A stretch of 64,000 nt of DNA from Saxidomus purpurata. Its lineage: Eukaryota; Mollusca; Bivalvia; Venerida; Veneridae. Of the stretch, positions 12,038 through 26,997 are shown piece by piece. Position 1 is the stretch's first letter; the number at the start of each line of letters is the position of its first letter. The notes beneath the pieces were generated by a model. It was not told where the DNA came from. It saw nothing but the letters and a program-made list of their open reading frames with translations, and searched no databases. The position numbers were made by a program, and so were the translations under genes. The stretch is taken from positions 3,724,684 to 3,788,683 of the forward strand of contig JAFMSR010000001.1 of assembly GCA_022818135.1 (NCBI GenBank). Direction: 5' to 3'.

Positions 12038-13880
12038 GCAAGTCTTAACTCACAGTCTCACTACAGCCCATTTGCTCTGTCTCTTTCAATCATATTTTTT
12101 CCAATATTTGATAGCATTATTTCATTAAAAAAATACTTGTATATTAATAAATGTATATTTGGCATGCTATCCTAAAATCTGAACACTTATTGACAGTACC
12201 TCGAAGTTTCAAGGTCATAAGCACATACTTTGCGAAGATAAAACGTGAGAAAACAATAAAGTCCGTATTGAACGGCTAACAATGAACGCCGGGTAACACT
12301 GTTTGGTTTTACAGTGTTTTTTAGACATTTGTCGTCAGTCTGTACACAAGTGCTGTCCCCGAAGTGAAGTCTCAAAGTCTGTTACCTTGACATTCAATTT
12401 GTAAACTCGTTTCTTGAACACAGCAATTAATCTCCATCTGCTGAAAATTAATTTTGTGCCAATCTTTTTGAAAACCTCCACCATTTTACTAATTTACACT
12501 CTCTTTTATTTGACTATATCCAGATGGCAACAGCACAGGCTGATCCAAAGTCTTACCGGTGTTCATATGCTCAAAGTATCATAAGTGAATCCAAACTGTT
12601 TATCACACCTAATTGGCCATTGCAGGATTTGGGCATTAATTGCCATATCACGGCTATTAAGATAAGTCACGGGTTTCCCCAAGGAATCGGGTCATTTTTT
12701 TAAAAGGCAACGTATATTTCAGATATTTTGACAATCATGACAACCCCGTGACTAATTGACATTTGTAGAAAAAATACGATGAAGAGATATTTCCATGGAA
12801 ACAGAGTTAAAAGCGCCACCTAGCAGGGAGGTGTATTTTCGATATATCTCTGTCTATGTAGATAACGAAACGATCTAACTTTCAGAAATGCAATGTTGAA
12901 TCATTTATCCATCTGAATAAATACAAATATCTAATATTTTTTGCCAAAAAAATTGAAAAGTGTGGAATGAATCCTGTAGAGACGACAATTTTCAAAGCAA
13001 AAATAACTACAAAGTTGACGCATTTAGCGTTAATTGCGAAAAACAGCCCGAGAGAAATTTTTTAAAAAGCGCAACGGAATCTTAAACCAATTTAAGGCAA
13101 TTTTATCAAATAAAAAAGGGGGGTCACCGTCCTTTTTTTCACGCCATCGAAACTATTTTGAAATGGGAAAAACACGAGAAACGTTGACGTAAAATACAAG
13201 ATTGGCATGACGTAACGAGCCGTTACTGACGTTTTTATTACGTTTCTTCTAAAAATAGATTACTAACGCTGTTGCCTTATTATGCAAAAGTCACTTTAGA
13301 TCGATCCTTCAATGGTTGATATACTTTATATTTGATTCTTAAATTTTAATTTGAATGGACACCGTATTTAAATAAAACGATAACAATTGATCGGTGTTTG
13401 ATACAGTGTTTTATAAATTACCCTTACTTAGTTTAAACATATCTATTCGCCCATTTAACAAAACATGTAAATACAAATCATTGTGCAATACAAATAGCGA
13501 GTGGATATAACCGAAAGCAAACTGCTTGTTAAAAGGTTCGTTCCACTACATACGAAATCACGGTACTTGAGTTATGACAGAAGTGAATTATTTCGATTGA
13601 TTGGCCGCAGTAAACATTTTATAAGTTGAATGCAAACTCTTGAAAATGATGACAAAATGAACAGAAATAACAGAAGAAGCGTATCTTTTCTAAGTTGAGG
13701 TGTAAAATAGAAGGGAAGAGAAGAGATTGAAGCGATTGAAGTAAACAGTCAACACTATACGTTTGTACCTTGCCTGTCAAAACGTTTTGACTTTTCTATG
13801 TACGATTGAACAGCAAGAAATATATTGCTGTTATGATTGTTGTTTAACAACTCTTACTCTTACTTACAAAATCGGCGCAG

Positions 13881-14032
13881 TCAATGCTGGCATAGAAGAC
13901 ACCTCGTTGTTTTCCGGAGAGATTGAACAACAACAAACTTCAAAATACTGTAGCACGCATGATGAAAAGCGAACACCATTATCATTCCCAGACGAGCGAT
14001 TCAATCGGGTTACATACGATATAACAGTTTAA
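13881..14032 (+). other. Possible terminal exon of an unknown gene (weak)
   Basis: After CGGCGCAG, a frame reads NAGIEDTSLFSGEIEQQQ, continues polar and acidic, and ends DITV-stop. It looks like a cytoplasmic tail, but no family is recognised and no partner exon is proven. Confidence 0.2.
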
Positions 14033-14422
14033 GTGTCTTTATTATACATATACTTAGAGATAAACCGTGTATTACAACAGCATTTAAGCCATCACTTTCA
14101 TTATTATGAAATACTGTCTCAGTTTTAAGAGTTTTTCTTTTTATAAGGAACAGTCCAGAAAATACTTCTCATTATTTCAGGATATAAACTACATTCTTTT
14201 GTTTGTTTTCTGCAAAAACAAAATGAAAAATGCGGTATGTGCTATAAAGTAAAGAAGATTTTTTTGAAAATTGTCTTCGGCCGTCCATTGATTCTATGTT
14301 TCTATACATGGAGTTTCCCTTCAGTGGAGACGTAGTGGCACAGGCGGGCGCGTTGTCCTGGTTCGGTCCCCACCAGTGCCACGGCGGTTTTGTCCATAGG
14401 CAAGACACACATATTTACAAAT

Positions 14423-16415
<1,993 letters not shown>

Positions 16416-16482
<67 letters not shown>

Positions 16483-16577
16483 GGTGGTGTGCACTTCTGG
16501 GTGCTGTGGGGCTCGTTTTGGGGAGGCTGCGTTTTTGGTACGTGGCATTCCCTGTTTGATATTATTTTTGTTTTTTT
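16416..16577 (+). mobile_element. Penelope-like family 1, copy 2 (3' tip only)
   Basis: A (GT)32 tract followed by TTGGTGGTGTGCACTTCTGG and the family's common end GGCATTCCCTGTTTGATATT. The copy begins inside the dinucleotide tract, so it is extremely 5'-truncated. It lies about 0.6 kb upstream of the gene C start exon. Confidence 0.85.
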
Positions 16578-17153
16578 ACAACAACGTAATCAACTCACTG
16601 TTACAATTATCTACAATTGTTTTAACTGAACAGAATATTAACACAATATAGAGCACATTTACCCGTTACATGTCCAAATTTTATTAATTTTCGTGTAAAA
16701 TTTATCTACTGGTTGAACGCGTAAGGTTTTCGAGCACTATGTGACAACAGTGGAAATGCAATCTCTGTAATAACAACGATATTGGGGACGAATTTTACTA
16801 TTTGTTTAAATTTCCGTTTTTCTTCGCATGTCTTTTCCGCCTAATGACACAAATGTATGTGCTGAGAATATAACTAAACTGTTAATGTATACCGTAGTGA
16901 CACAACCTATAAAACATAAGTCGAACATTTACATTATGTCTTTCAATATTATTGTCCAAACATTGAACTGTTTAATGGTATATCATTGTTTTAATACCAA
17001 TGTTTGGTTGCATGAAAATGCATAATTAAAGATTTTTATTTAACTTCAGAGTAATCATTAAGACACATCTATAGAGTATATTACAGTGGATTTCACGCTT
17101 GACTATGCAATATTTCCACATCAACAACTAATTCCTTGTTATCACAATTTCAG
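16578..17153. other. Upstream region of gene C
   Basis: No gene. The last part (TTGACTATGCAATATTTCC ... ATCACAATTTCAG) matches DNA before gene D. The ATCACAATTTCAG at 17,141-17,153 is a likely acceptor, giving a 5' UTR of 53 nt before the ATG. Confidence 0.5.
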
Positions 17154-17206
17154 TACACCAAAGTATAAGGAATTCGAACAATTTGTGTTTGAAATAAAAG
17201 ATCAGA

Positions 17207-20200
17207 ATGTCAGAGAAAACAAGACCGCAGAAACTTGCAGAGAATCGATTCACAATTTTTGAGGATTCTGCGCTACCATCAATGAAAAAGTATGACAAAT
17301 GTATACGCTTGACCTACATGAATTAAGATATTACAAACCAAAATATGATAAAACGTTTGTTATGGCCAGGATCCAGTTATTCCTTAGATTAAGACAGATT
17401 ATCAACGAAATGTATGAGTAAAGAAATAAGAGAACATGTTTTTAAAACTGCAATATATCATTTAGTTCTTTTCCTGTAGTATAACTTATCAGATGTATTA
17501 CTGATATCAATGTCAGTTTCAAATTTCTATTGTATGCGAACGTAATGTTTCAGTTGCCTGAACTCATGTTTCATGTCTTTTTCATAAATATTTCAGACCC
17601 AGTTCACCATTATTTGAAAAGCCAATGCGTCTTATCGCCAATGTTAATGGAAAAACTATGTGTGACACTGAAACCTTGGCAGAACTCAGTAAAATAGAGA
17701 AAACTCTTAATGTAGTGTCAGTTGTTGGAAGTCTTCGAACTGGAAAGTCTTTCTTGTTGAATAAATTGGCAAAAGTTGGAGCAGGTTGTATCATTTTTTT
17801 ATTTGCGTAATACTGTTTGCATATTAATTGTTAGGTGACAGCCTGTATAACGTATGATCTTATCTTAATGCTTGTTATCATTTTGAAAGTAAATAGTATT
17901 CTTTGACGTTCAAAGGCTGTCGACAGGATCGGATGTTGCAAATGCTCAAAAATGCTCAATTCTATGACCAAACACAATTGATTAAAATGATTTAACCCAG
18001 TTAGTTTACTTTTCGTGTAAAGCAAAAGCAATAGGATGTCGATATTTTTTAGATCGATATGTTATTTTATAAGCATATTGTAGGGGAAGGGTTTGAGACG
18101 GGTCATACAGAAAAAGCAGTGACAAAAGGCATCTGGATAATGTGTCGGCCACATCCGACGCAGGAAGATCAAGTTCTGGCTCTTCTTGATACGGAAGGCA
18201 TTGATGACCCAGAAAAGGTCATAATACAAATAATAATAATAATTATTATTACTATTGTTATTATTATTATCATCATAGTTTTGAAATATTAAAAACCAAG
18301 TATTATTAACAAACATTTTACGTCAATATGACATGCTCAGGAAGATAAGAGTTAGGTCTTGAAGGAAATGAATAGTTCAGATTTTCCATTTTGCACATTT
18401 TTGAGATTTTAAAACAAGAGTGCAATTTAAGATACATTTGCGAGAAAAGTTAAATCTAAATTTATGAAAATTTATCTACAGGTACGGATAACAGATGATC
18501 AGTGGCTTTTCATTTTATCCACCCTGCTTAGCAGCACAATGGTCTATAATACGAAGGGTCATTTCGACAGAACAGCAATTGACAAATTTATGCATCCTTT
18601 ATCAGTCATTAGTGCAGTTTCATTTTTATAACTACTTACTCTTTACAGTCTCTTAATTTGTATCCGTGTACGAAACTAAATTTGCATTCCAACAATTATC
18701 TAAAGTAAGGAAATCTAGAATATTGATTTATTTAATGTATCATGTCAAAGTTTTTAACTGACTGACAATATGAAACTATACTGACGAAAATAGTGCTCAG
18801 TTCCACCTTCCATATTTTAACCTTAACCATGTGACAGATTTCTCAGAGAAATTAAAACATCAGTTACAGTTACAAGGGAGAAAACTGATGATTCTATTCT
18901 AGATTTCTTCTTTCCAACCTTCGTTCTCTCGTTAAGAGATTTCACCCTTTCCATAGAAGACAAAACGTCTGATGTATTTCTAGAAGGCAAACTAACGCTC
19001 CAGCGCGGTGAGACTGTCAATATCAAGAATTACAACGAACCGAGGCAATTGATTAGACGATATTTCAAGAAGAGAAGATGTTTCATCTTCAAAAAACCTG
19101 CCAAACAGAAATTCTTATCTCAGTTGATGAAGGTCCCAGAGAACGACTTGAAACCAGACTTCAAGGATACTTTGAACTCTTTCCGAGATTATATTTTCTC
19201 ATGCGAGCCAAAAACTTTGAAATCTGGGAGAGGCATTAATGGAAGAAGTATGTAGAGATAAGACTTAATTTCTTGTTTGATATATCGGTTCAGTAATGAG
19301 TGTAAGAGTATGATATTAGCGTCACTTGGTCAGTTAGTTAGTTTAGATGTTTCCCCTGCGATTGTCAGTTGTTATCAGTACACTATGTTCGCAGCTGTAT
19401 ATATAATGTGAATGAATGAATTGCATACTTGGTTGCGTTACAATGTCAAAGTCATTCAGAGACATATTCTTTAGACTTACACTTTTTGTGTTTGTTAACG
19501 CAAAAACTCAGTACGCTATTAAGGAGGTACATCAATGATTTCACGTAACCATTTTCTAATAATCATCTCTTGTAGACGGATTAAAATTGTTAAAATTTTA
19601 AAATCTTAAGTTTCTTTACCTGGTTTCCCGTAAATACTTCGCTCTTTTTTACATTGGTTGTTAATAGTCCTGGCCGACACTTGGATATCGCCCTAGGTAA
19701 ATTTGCTAAGACTACTGACAGACACAGGTGGAAGAGAGACATATGCAGATACAAGGATAACAGACCTTAGCTCGTTTACGATTATACCCATTTGTTCTTT
19801 CGCGTGCCCAATGTATAGCACCAATACATGTGACACTACCTTTAGGTTTCTAAATAGTGGAGAAACACGGAAAAGTGTTTTGGAAATTTCCAGTGACCCG
19901 GCCGGGATTCGAACTAGGGACCTCCGGATTGTTACTTAAAAGCATTCACTACTCGACCAACGCGCCAACCTTCACACAATTAGTTCAAACTATCAAATTC
20001 ATCAATCGAGCTATAGTATGGCATAATATAGCTTTTTTGTCATTAAGTCACGAAATATATAAGCATCCCTGCCTCTTGATTGCAAGGTAATCGCTAATGG
20101 ACTTATTGTCTCTTATGTTTTATTACTTACAGTGCTAGCAACCCTTCTGATGAGCTACGTGACGTCGATACAGGACGGAAACGCACCATGTCTGCAAAAG

Positions 20201-23200
20201 GCAATGGCAACTATGACTGAAGTTGAAAATAAGCATGCTGTTGAACGGGCCACAGCAGTATACGATGCACAGATGAAGAAACGCATCGCTGCTTATAATA
20301 CACCAAGCGATACTGGGCTGACAAATTTCCATAAAGATAGCATGAAAGCAGCTTTAGAAATTCTAAAGACAGAACTCGTCTTTGACGATGAGCAGCTATA
20401 TGAAGAAGAGGCTCTCGTAAGTGGCATTTGTGTTTATTGCATAGCAGTCTCAAAGCAGTTGAGATTCTAAACTTATCATGATATATAATCATGAAATGCT
20501 GCATAACTTGAATAGTTGCCTAAGCTTTCTTGTTTAGCAAGACATTTAGAACACTGGCACATATAGACAAATATAATTTTGAAGTATTCAGGCATTCGTT
20601 GATATTACTTGACAGGTTATGTTCAAGACACATCTAAGAAAATTTAAGTCTGCTGCTGACAAGAACTCAAGAGCGATGTGCCTGAGAAGACTTGAAAATC
20701 TTAACATGAAGATACTAAAGAAGAAAAACAATCGTACTTATTGTCATCCCGCCGGCTACGACGAGTACATGAAAGATATAGAATGGATGATAAAACAATA
20801 TAACAAGGATGCACCGTACCTGGGAACACAGGTAAACTTATTGCTTAAGGGAGATAATTGCTTCGGATACAAAGGTTACAAATCTGAACGGGTATTACAT
20901 GTTACTTGGGGAAGTTGCAAGTATTTCAATCTATGAATATTAGTTTGTGCATTAATATATATTGTATAAATAGTATTAAACACTTATAAAACCCTTTATA
21001 AGTGTATTATAGATACACATGTAGATAGGATAAATGTTTACAGAAACAAAAAGAATTTTGTCTATTTAGCTTACATGCCAGTACTTTTTAAAATAAGGTT
21101 ATTGGTACTCTGACTTAACTTAAGGAGTGCAGTGGTGAACAATTATCTTTTGTTTTTAAAAACTCTTTTGTTCAGATTGTTTAGCTAATGTCAGAGTTTA
21201 AATCAGCGAAGATGTATGTTTTGGACACAACTTTGTATTGAGATTGTGGAAGAGTGTGCTTGATATGTTACAAACGGGTTTAATTTCTTAGTTAACTGAC
21301 CGATCAAAAGCTGTTACATCAAAATTCAACCTGTTGTGTGTGTGTGCATGTATGTGTGTGCGTGTGTCCGTGCATGCGTGCTTTTTTGTCTACATTATTG
21401 TGTATGCGTTTTTAGTTTTGCAATTAGCAAACGCATTTGCTTTAAATAGTCAATATTAAGTTGCAGATGCTTTTTTCATAGCTGAAGGACCCATACTTTG
21501 ATGTATGTGCGTGTACTGTGATGGATGGCATTCATATCAGAGTACAATTTATTGTAATTTATTTGGTCTGTTTTAAATTTTACTCATTAACGAACTTTAG
21601 GCATGTGTTTGATACCGGTATTTTTCTCACTTCAGGCACAACAAACTCTTCAAGAATTTATTGATGCTAAAGAAGGAGAAGAGAAAGAAGTTTATGGAAT
21701 GGTCCTACAAGCACAAGAAGGTAACATAGTATGGTTTAGATAAAACTCCAAAAGTAAAATAGAAGTGAAAAAAGTGCTTTACAGACATATCATATATAAT
21801 CGAACATTTTGATGACCAGTGCAGCGAATGGGATTTCCAAATAGCCGTGGTCGATTCCTGTTAAGGAATGGTGTCAGTCACTGTTGAAATATATTTATGC
21901 TGTGCTTTCGTTGGACTATGATTTTTGAATGAAGAAATTACACAGAGAGTTACATTAATTTTATAAATATATCAGTTCTAAATTGGCTTAATCTTATTTT
22001 ATTGCTTTTCAAAGAACGTCATATTGAACAAATATCATACAACAAATGTCAGGAATATCATACGAATAAAACTGTTATAATGTATTAAGCAAATGGATTG
22101 GGTCTTAATTTTTGCTAGCATGATGACGATCCTTCACTTAAGTAGCGAAGTAGCGAATAAACAAGTGCAAGTATTATTCAACAGGGTTGGTAATATAGGC
22201 TTCACGTTTGAATCAAGCATTTGATTCGTTTGTTTGTTCACAGTTGTAAATGAGGGTATAATCAAAGAAAAAGTATATTTTATAATTGCTGTTCTTTTTA
22301 ACTACATGTAGTAAAAAGTTTGTTTCTCATAAATGTCAACTGCGCGATTTGTAAACAAATGCAATCAATGAACATGCAATACTGTACTCACATCCGGTTT
22401 GCTGCATCTTTTTAAAATTGGTTGTATTGGATATTACCTTAAGCTTGAATAAAGTGACTTTCTAAACGTATCTTGAAAATTGTAGAATAGAATTATATGA
22501 GATCCAGAACGCTGCATGTAAAAAACTAGGTTTTGCCTAATTAGATACACTTTCAATTTATTTGGTTAGTTCAAAGTTACTGCCAATGATAAAGTGTCAG
22601 GTTTTTAAAGCCTTTATACCATTGTATAATCAGGAAGTGACGGAAACACCCTCACACGATTAGGTTGACTATTTGACGTAAAATACGATACAAAAGCGCA
22701 ATTTAGTCAGTCACGTAGCAAAATCAATAAGCTTAGTACTCTCTATATCATTACATGTATTTAAACGTGGAATCAATATTTAATCGGACAGTTGCCATTA
22801 AGAACAAAATACTCCTAATATTAGAAAAAATGCATCTAAATATTGGGGTTTGTCAAACTTAATATAAATGTTTTGTACATCAATTTTTTGTTAAGTTTAA
22901 AGTTATTGCAAATGATAAAGTACTCGGATATTGAAGCTTTTATATCGGTTTATTATCAGATACTGACGAAAAACCCCGCCCACGTTTACAACGGTTAGGT
23001 TCACTATATAAGGATAAAGATGTCACAGAAGAGCAATATCGAGAGAAAAAAGCTGCTGAAGAAGAGAAAATTGAAGCTGAAATCAGTCGAGATATAACTG
23101 CTCTGCAAATCAATGGCATACGAAACATAGGAGCCCAATACTTTGAAATGATGAAAATGAAAATTGAGGACCTAGAGCGCGTGAAAAGCGAGTTGTCCGA

Positions 23201-23591
23201 AAATGATCCATATTATGAGTCACTTCTGCTCGAGACAGATTACTGGAAGAAGTTATGGGAAAAAGCAACATGGAATCTACCACAGTACAAAGATTTAGGA
23301 TTGCAGCCTATTTCGGATTCGCATGGGGAAACTAATAAACCGATATGTTCCAGCCAAGACCTATCTGGTAACGCTGACAAGAAAGCTACTAAAGAAGTAC
23401 CGATCCAAGAAGGAAGAGGTCAAACAATAGGAGGGAACGCCAAACCGGTTTATGACAAGCATTTGTTTACTGTCAAGCCAAATCCGATTCCGATTGACCC
23501 TAAGTTAATCGATCCCCAGTTTATGGTAGCACTTAGCTCAAAAGAAGAGGCAAAGAATAAAGATAAAGACAAGTCATGTAAAATTCTGTGA
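17207..23591 (+). CDS. Gene C: GBP-like large GTPase, complete, 713 codons
   Basis: Nine plus-strand exons: 17207-17289, 17597-17784, 18084-18217, 18482-18591, 18838-19247, 20133-20416, 20616-20831, 21636-21720 and 22960-23591. They total 2,142 nt in one frame from ATG to TGA. The GTPase domain has P-loop GSLRTGKS (residues 72-79, with the GBP arginine), TKGIW (104-108), DTEG (126-129) and SLRD (203-206) in place of the vertebrate TLRD. The second half is a helical GBP-C-type region with YDEYMKDIEWMIKQYN, then a long charged tail ending KDKDKSCKIL. CKIL is a CaaX box whose Leu predicts geranylgeranylation and membrane attachment. It is somewhat longer than vertebrate GBPs (about 580-640). All introns are gt-ag except intron 4 (GC donor). 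AATAAA occurs at 23,756. Identification as a GBP is secure from the motif set; a defence role is inferred from vertebrate relatives. Confidence 0.93.
18226..18286 (+). repeat. AAT/ATT-rich microsatellite after exon 3 of gene C
   Basis: AATAATAATAATTATTATTA starts 8 bp past the exon 3 donor and continues as ATT/ATC triplets. Gene D has the same kind of tract at the same place (58,408-58,453), so it predates the C/D duplication. Confidence 0.85.
18592..18837 (+). other. Intron 4 of gene C with a GC donor
   Basis: Exon 4 must end ...GACAAATTTAT and join ATTTCTCAGAGAAATT to keep frame and match gene B (AAATTCAA, then ATTTTTGACTAAA). At that border C has GCATCC where gene B has GTATCC. Reading on without splicing meets a stop within about 15 codons. 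Confidence 0.75.
19330..20020 (-). mobile_element. SINE-type insertion in intron 5 of gene C
   Basis: Intron 5 is 885 bp in C but 308 bp in D. Both ends align (GTATGTAGAGATAAGACTT; GCATCCCTGCCTCTTGAT) and the extra DNA lies between. It contains a tRNA-like head at 19,890-19,970. Exact borders and target duplication are not resolved. Confidence 0.65.
19890..19970 (-). repeat. tRNA-derived SINE head
   Basis: On the minus strand: a box A-like GGCGCGTTGGTCGAGTAG, then a box B TAGTTCGAATCCCGG. The anticodon and acceptor arms do not pair as in a working tRNA, so this is read as a SINE promoter rather than a tRNA gene. Confidence 0.7.
22634..22710 (+). pseudogene. Ghost copy of the exon 9 start in gene C
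   Basis: ATAATCAG then GAAGTGACGGAAACACCCTC resembles the true exon 9 start 326 bp downstream (TTATCAG, ATACTGACGAAAAACCCCGC). The preceding intron DNA (TTACTGCCAATGATAAAGTG against TTATTGCAAATGATAAAGTA) is duplicated too. It is frame-broken and not usable as an exon. Confidence 0.7.
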
Positions 23592-23879
23592 ACTGTTACT
23601 TTTGATACGTTGAGTACTGACTTGCATAACTGTTTCAAAGAAAAATTTATGCGGCATTTATCTGCATAAAATCAAGCAAAATCATCCGTATAAATTTAGC
23701 TCAAGTCAGATGGAAAAATGTTGTATTCAGATGTAATTGTATGCTCATATGCTGAAATAAATATAACGTATATGAAACATAATTATGTCCAATGCTTATG
23801 ATTTTCGTAATTGGCTAGTCCCTCTTGCTCCCACCAATAACATTTTCATTTCAAAATATTTTTCAAAACTTTATAAAAA
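23592..23879. other. 3' flank of gene C
   Basis: Probable 3' UTR with AATAAA at 23,756-23,761. Nothing else is seen. Confidence 0.5.
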
Positions 23880-26010
23880 AAAGAGTCTACGTTTATTCCC
23901 CCGTCTGGTCGCGATACATACTTAGATCTTTATATAAATGACGTGACTGAAGAGATTTTACAGTCAAAAAACAAAAACAAACGTTTCAGTAATATTTCAA
24001 AGGCAGAATTGTCTTCACTTTGAAATTTATCACAAGATAAAGACATGGTTATCAAGAAAGCTGACAAATCCAATACAATTGTGCTGATGAATCGCGAAGA
24101 CTACACAAATGAGATTAACGGCAATTGAAGTATCACAGATACAATGAAAAAGTTCAAAGTGATCCAATGGAGACCATACAAAAGAATACAAAAGACTGTG
24201 TGTCTGAAATTGAATCTATATATTAACCCCATATCAATGATGAAATTGACATATTTCCGATTGAAATTCGTTCTCCAGTTTTTTACATATTGCCTTAAAC
24301 CCATAAAACCCCTAATGAAAGTCTACCCTTAAAGTATCCAGGAAGACCTATTGTATCGGGCTGTAATTCGCCGACAGAAAACATTTCCAAAAATGTAGAC
24401 TTTGTTCTTAAACCTTGTATGTTGAATTTACCGCTAGGACACTAGCGATTTGTCATCTTTATATACTAATATTCCACATGAGGACGGAATAGAGGCATCT
24501 AAATACTTCCTACAAAATGATAAGAACTGTAACAGTCGTCTATCAGGTGATGAACTTGCAAAATTGCTGAAAATTATACTTGAAAATAACCATTTTGAGT
24601 TCGATAAAACTTATTATCTTCAAAAGATGGGTGTAGCCATGGGCAGTTCTATGGCACCTACATACGCTGCATTATTCGTGGGAAAATTTGAAATGGATTT
24701 CATAGTTCCAGTGATATTAAACCAACATTATGGTTACGTTTTCTGGATGATATCTTTATGATCATTCTTTGGATGAATTACATTCTTTCATAGCTGATAT
24801 CAACAATTTTCATCCTGACATAAATTTTACTCATACTATTTCGGATACATCTGTATCATTCTTAGATGTGAGAATTTCAAAAGGAGATACCCTCCAAGTA
24901 GAGACAGATATTTTTATCAAAGAAACAAATAACCACCAATACTTAGATTATACTTCCTGTCATCCACATAAATGTAAAAATGGAATAGAATTATTTCTGA
25001 CAATGAAACTTATGTCAAGTCTTTGAGCCAGTTACATGATTACTTCTTGGGCATAGGTTATCCGGAAACAGTTATCAACAATGCTTTTGAAGCAGTAAGT
25101 CATATGTCACAGAATGACGCTTAAGAATGTAACAAGAAAGAGAACAAAAATGTTATACCTTTCACTGTTCAATTTGATCCATCTTTGCCTAGTATAGGAA
25201 AGACGGTAAACCAATACTGGGATTTGCTGCATTTATCTAAAGATGAAATGCCCAGTCAGTTTATGAGAATTACAAACCAGTATAGTAAAAGTCCTAAGAA
25301 TTTACAGGACTTCCTTGTTAGTTCTATTCATGACTTTCACGAGACGCCAGTGTCTCACAGTTGTAATAGATCTCGTTGTTCGCACTGTTCTAATATTAAA
25401 GTTGGTTCTAAATTTAGTAGCAGTGTAACCTGAAAAACTTACAAATTACATCATAATATAGACTGCAAAACCAAAAATGTAATCTACCATATAACATGTA
25501 AAACATGTAGCATGCAGTACGAAGGACAAACTAAACAAGCAGTCTCAAAACGTATGAATAGCCATCGTTTTGATATTTGTAATTTTAATGACCCCGCATT
25601 TTCATCAACCGTTGCTGCACATTTGAACACTGACGCATTCTAAAGCACTTTTCAGTATAAATCAAGAATATTTTTTGTACATGTAAATAACTTTTCAAGC
25701 TGGGATTACCGTTTTTTCCTATTATTGATGTTTTATATTATACTATTATAGGAAACTTTTTGCATTTTCACAATCCGGTACTGATAACCCAGCATTTTCT
25801 TTAATCATTAAAGATACATATATGTAACAAATGATCATATTTATGCATAGATGTGTGTGATGTATTTCATATTCAGTTTTCCCGCAATTTGACGTGACTA
25901 TAGTTAAAATGTATACGACGTTACGTCGCGTCCGCTTTATATTGTTATTCTGATGAAGGCTTTCGCCGAAACGTTTATATGAAAATGATATAAAAACGCT
26001 GTAGAAATAA
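23880..26010 (+). mobile_element. Decayed Penelope-like element, family 2 (RT plus GIY-YIG)
   Basis: Coding pieces lie in order but in several frames. They are MVIKKADKSNTIVLMNREDY (about 24,043), an RT palm with SSLYTNIPHEDGI and MGVAMGSSMAPTYAAL (24,450-24,761), the catalytic RFLDDIF in another frame (about 24,737), FLDVRIS (24,860), a Cys-rich NRSRCSHCSNIK (about 25,371), and a GIY-YIG nuclease segment VIYHITCKTC ... MQYEGQTKQ (25,480-25,560). Frameshifts and stops separate the parts, so it is dead. RT followed by a C-terminal GIY-YIG is the standard Penelope-like order. The 3' part ends near a CTGATGA...GAAA motif. It sits about 0.3 kb past the stop of gene C, same strand. Confidence 0.85.
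25950..25973 (+). ncRNA. Hammerhead-ribozyme-like core
   Basis: CTGATGA, then a GGC/GCC stem with a TTTC loop, then GAAA: the two conserved halves of a hammerhead core around stem II. Penelope-like elements are known to carry hammerhead motifs, and this lies in the 3' part of one. I could not find a convincing cleavage triplet with matching stems I and III, so it may be a decayed or inactive copy. Confidence 0.4.
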
Positions 26011-26819
26011 TGTGTTGTTGTTGAATTTTCCATTTTTACTAAAACTTTATACAAATTCATATACATGCATCGAGATACCTGGGTATTGTAAACAACTGAG
26101 CAATTCGGACTTTTCAATGTTTTAGTAAAATACGTTTGCTTACATATTTTAATATATTCCAGTTGTGTAACTGTGTAAATAATAAAAATATTTCATTGTA
26201 TTGATCTAATTTGATAACGCTACTATTATCGGAAAATCTCATTTCAACGTTATAGGTAAGGGCCTAGTATTATATTTAATACACTTATAGATGTATTGGG
26301 GAAAATGGAGCAATGTCGAAAAGCCGCCATGGTCCAGATGATAAGGTGTCTGAATTCGGACCAATTTAGGCGTTGTTGCCGAAAGACCACGTGTAGACGC
26401 AATGTATTTTTAAGTTTCATTATGTTCTTTTTAAATATCCATTCATTGTTTGGGGATGTTTTTTTACCACTCTACTTTTTAATTATCATTAAATTTTAAT
26501 TCTATTTTTTAATTATCATCGTGTTTCTTTATGCATGAATATAAATTTGTTTTCAGAGTTTATCTAAAACGAGAACGACGGTTTAATCAATTACATATAC
26601 ATTATACATGTATTACATTTTTGACAATTTCTCCACATTTGCAGTTTTAATAACATTTTTTCAGTCATAATATCTATGCTTCTGTTCTTTTTCGAATATA
26701 TCTTTTCTACCCTCATGTTAATACATTTAGACAAAATTCAGTTTACAGTTACTTCCAATAAAACCCGTTTATTTCGTGAATAGTAAATACTAATATGAAT
26801 GCAGAATCAGAAAAAAAAT
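26010..26819. other. Intergenic region
   Basis: AT-rich sequence with no recognisable gene or element. Confidence 0.4.
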
Positions 26820-26893
26820 CTTTCCCGGACAGGACTCGAACTCGTGAAAACAAGTTTCGTCGGCCGCCGATTTATCCACTACACCACACGTCT
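26820..26893 (-). repeat. tRNA-like module
   Basis: Minus strand: GGTGTAGTGGATAAATCGG (box A-like) and GAGTTCGAGTCC (box B). The anticodon stem does not pair. Read as a tRNA-derived SINE head. Confidence 0.6.
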
Positions 26894-26997
26894 TTGGTGA
26901 TGTGGCAAGATTATACTTGCGTCCATAGAAAAATAATCTGTCTACCCCTGATACCTTGTTTAAATAAACATGATAATAGTAGAAATATTGAATTTTA

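Larger units (their letters stand above)
10900..14290. other. Intergenic region, no firm gene
   Basis: AT-rich DNA between the divergent genes A and C. Two short open stretches that could be exons are listed separately. Otherwise I see no recognisable protein or RNA. Confidence 0.4.

Noticed and set aside
10974..12375. Several 60-90 codon open frames in the A-C gap
   Set aside because: Composition and length are as expected by chance in AT-rich DNA. Only two stretches looked slightly coding, and they are listed with low confidence.
25880..26010. Intact hammerhead ribozyme
   Set aside because: The core is visible, but I could not place a cleavage triplet with both outer stems, so only a hammerhead-like motif is claimed.
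26820..26893. Functional tRNA gene
   Set aside because: Box A and B are present but the anticodon and acceptor stems do not pair. The same holds for the modules at 19,890, 27,403, 45,301 and 46,926.
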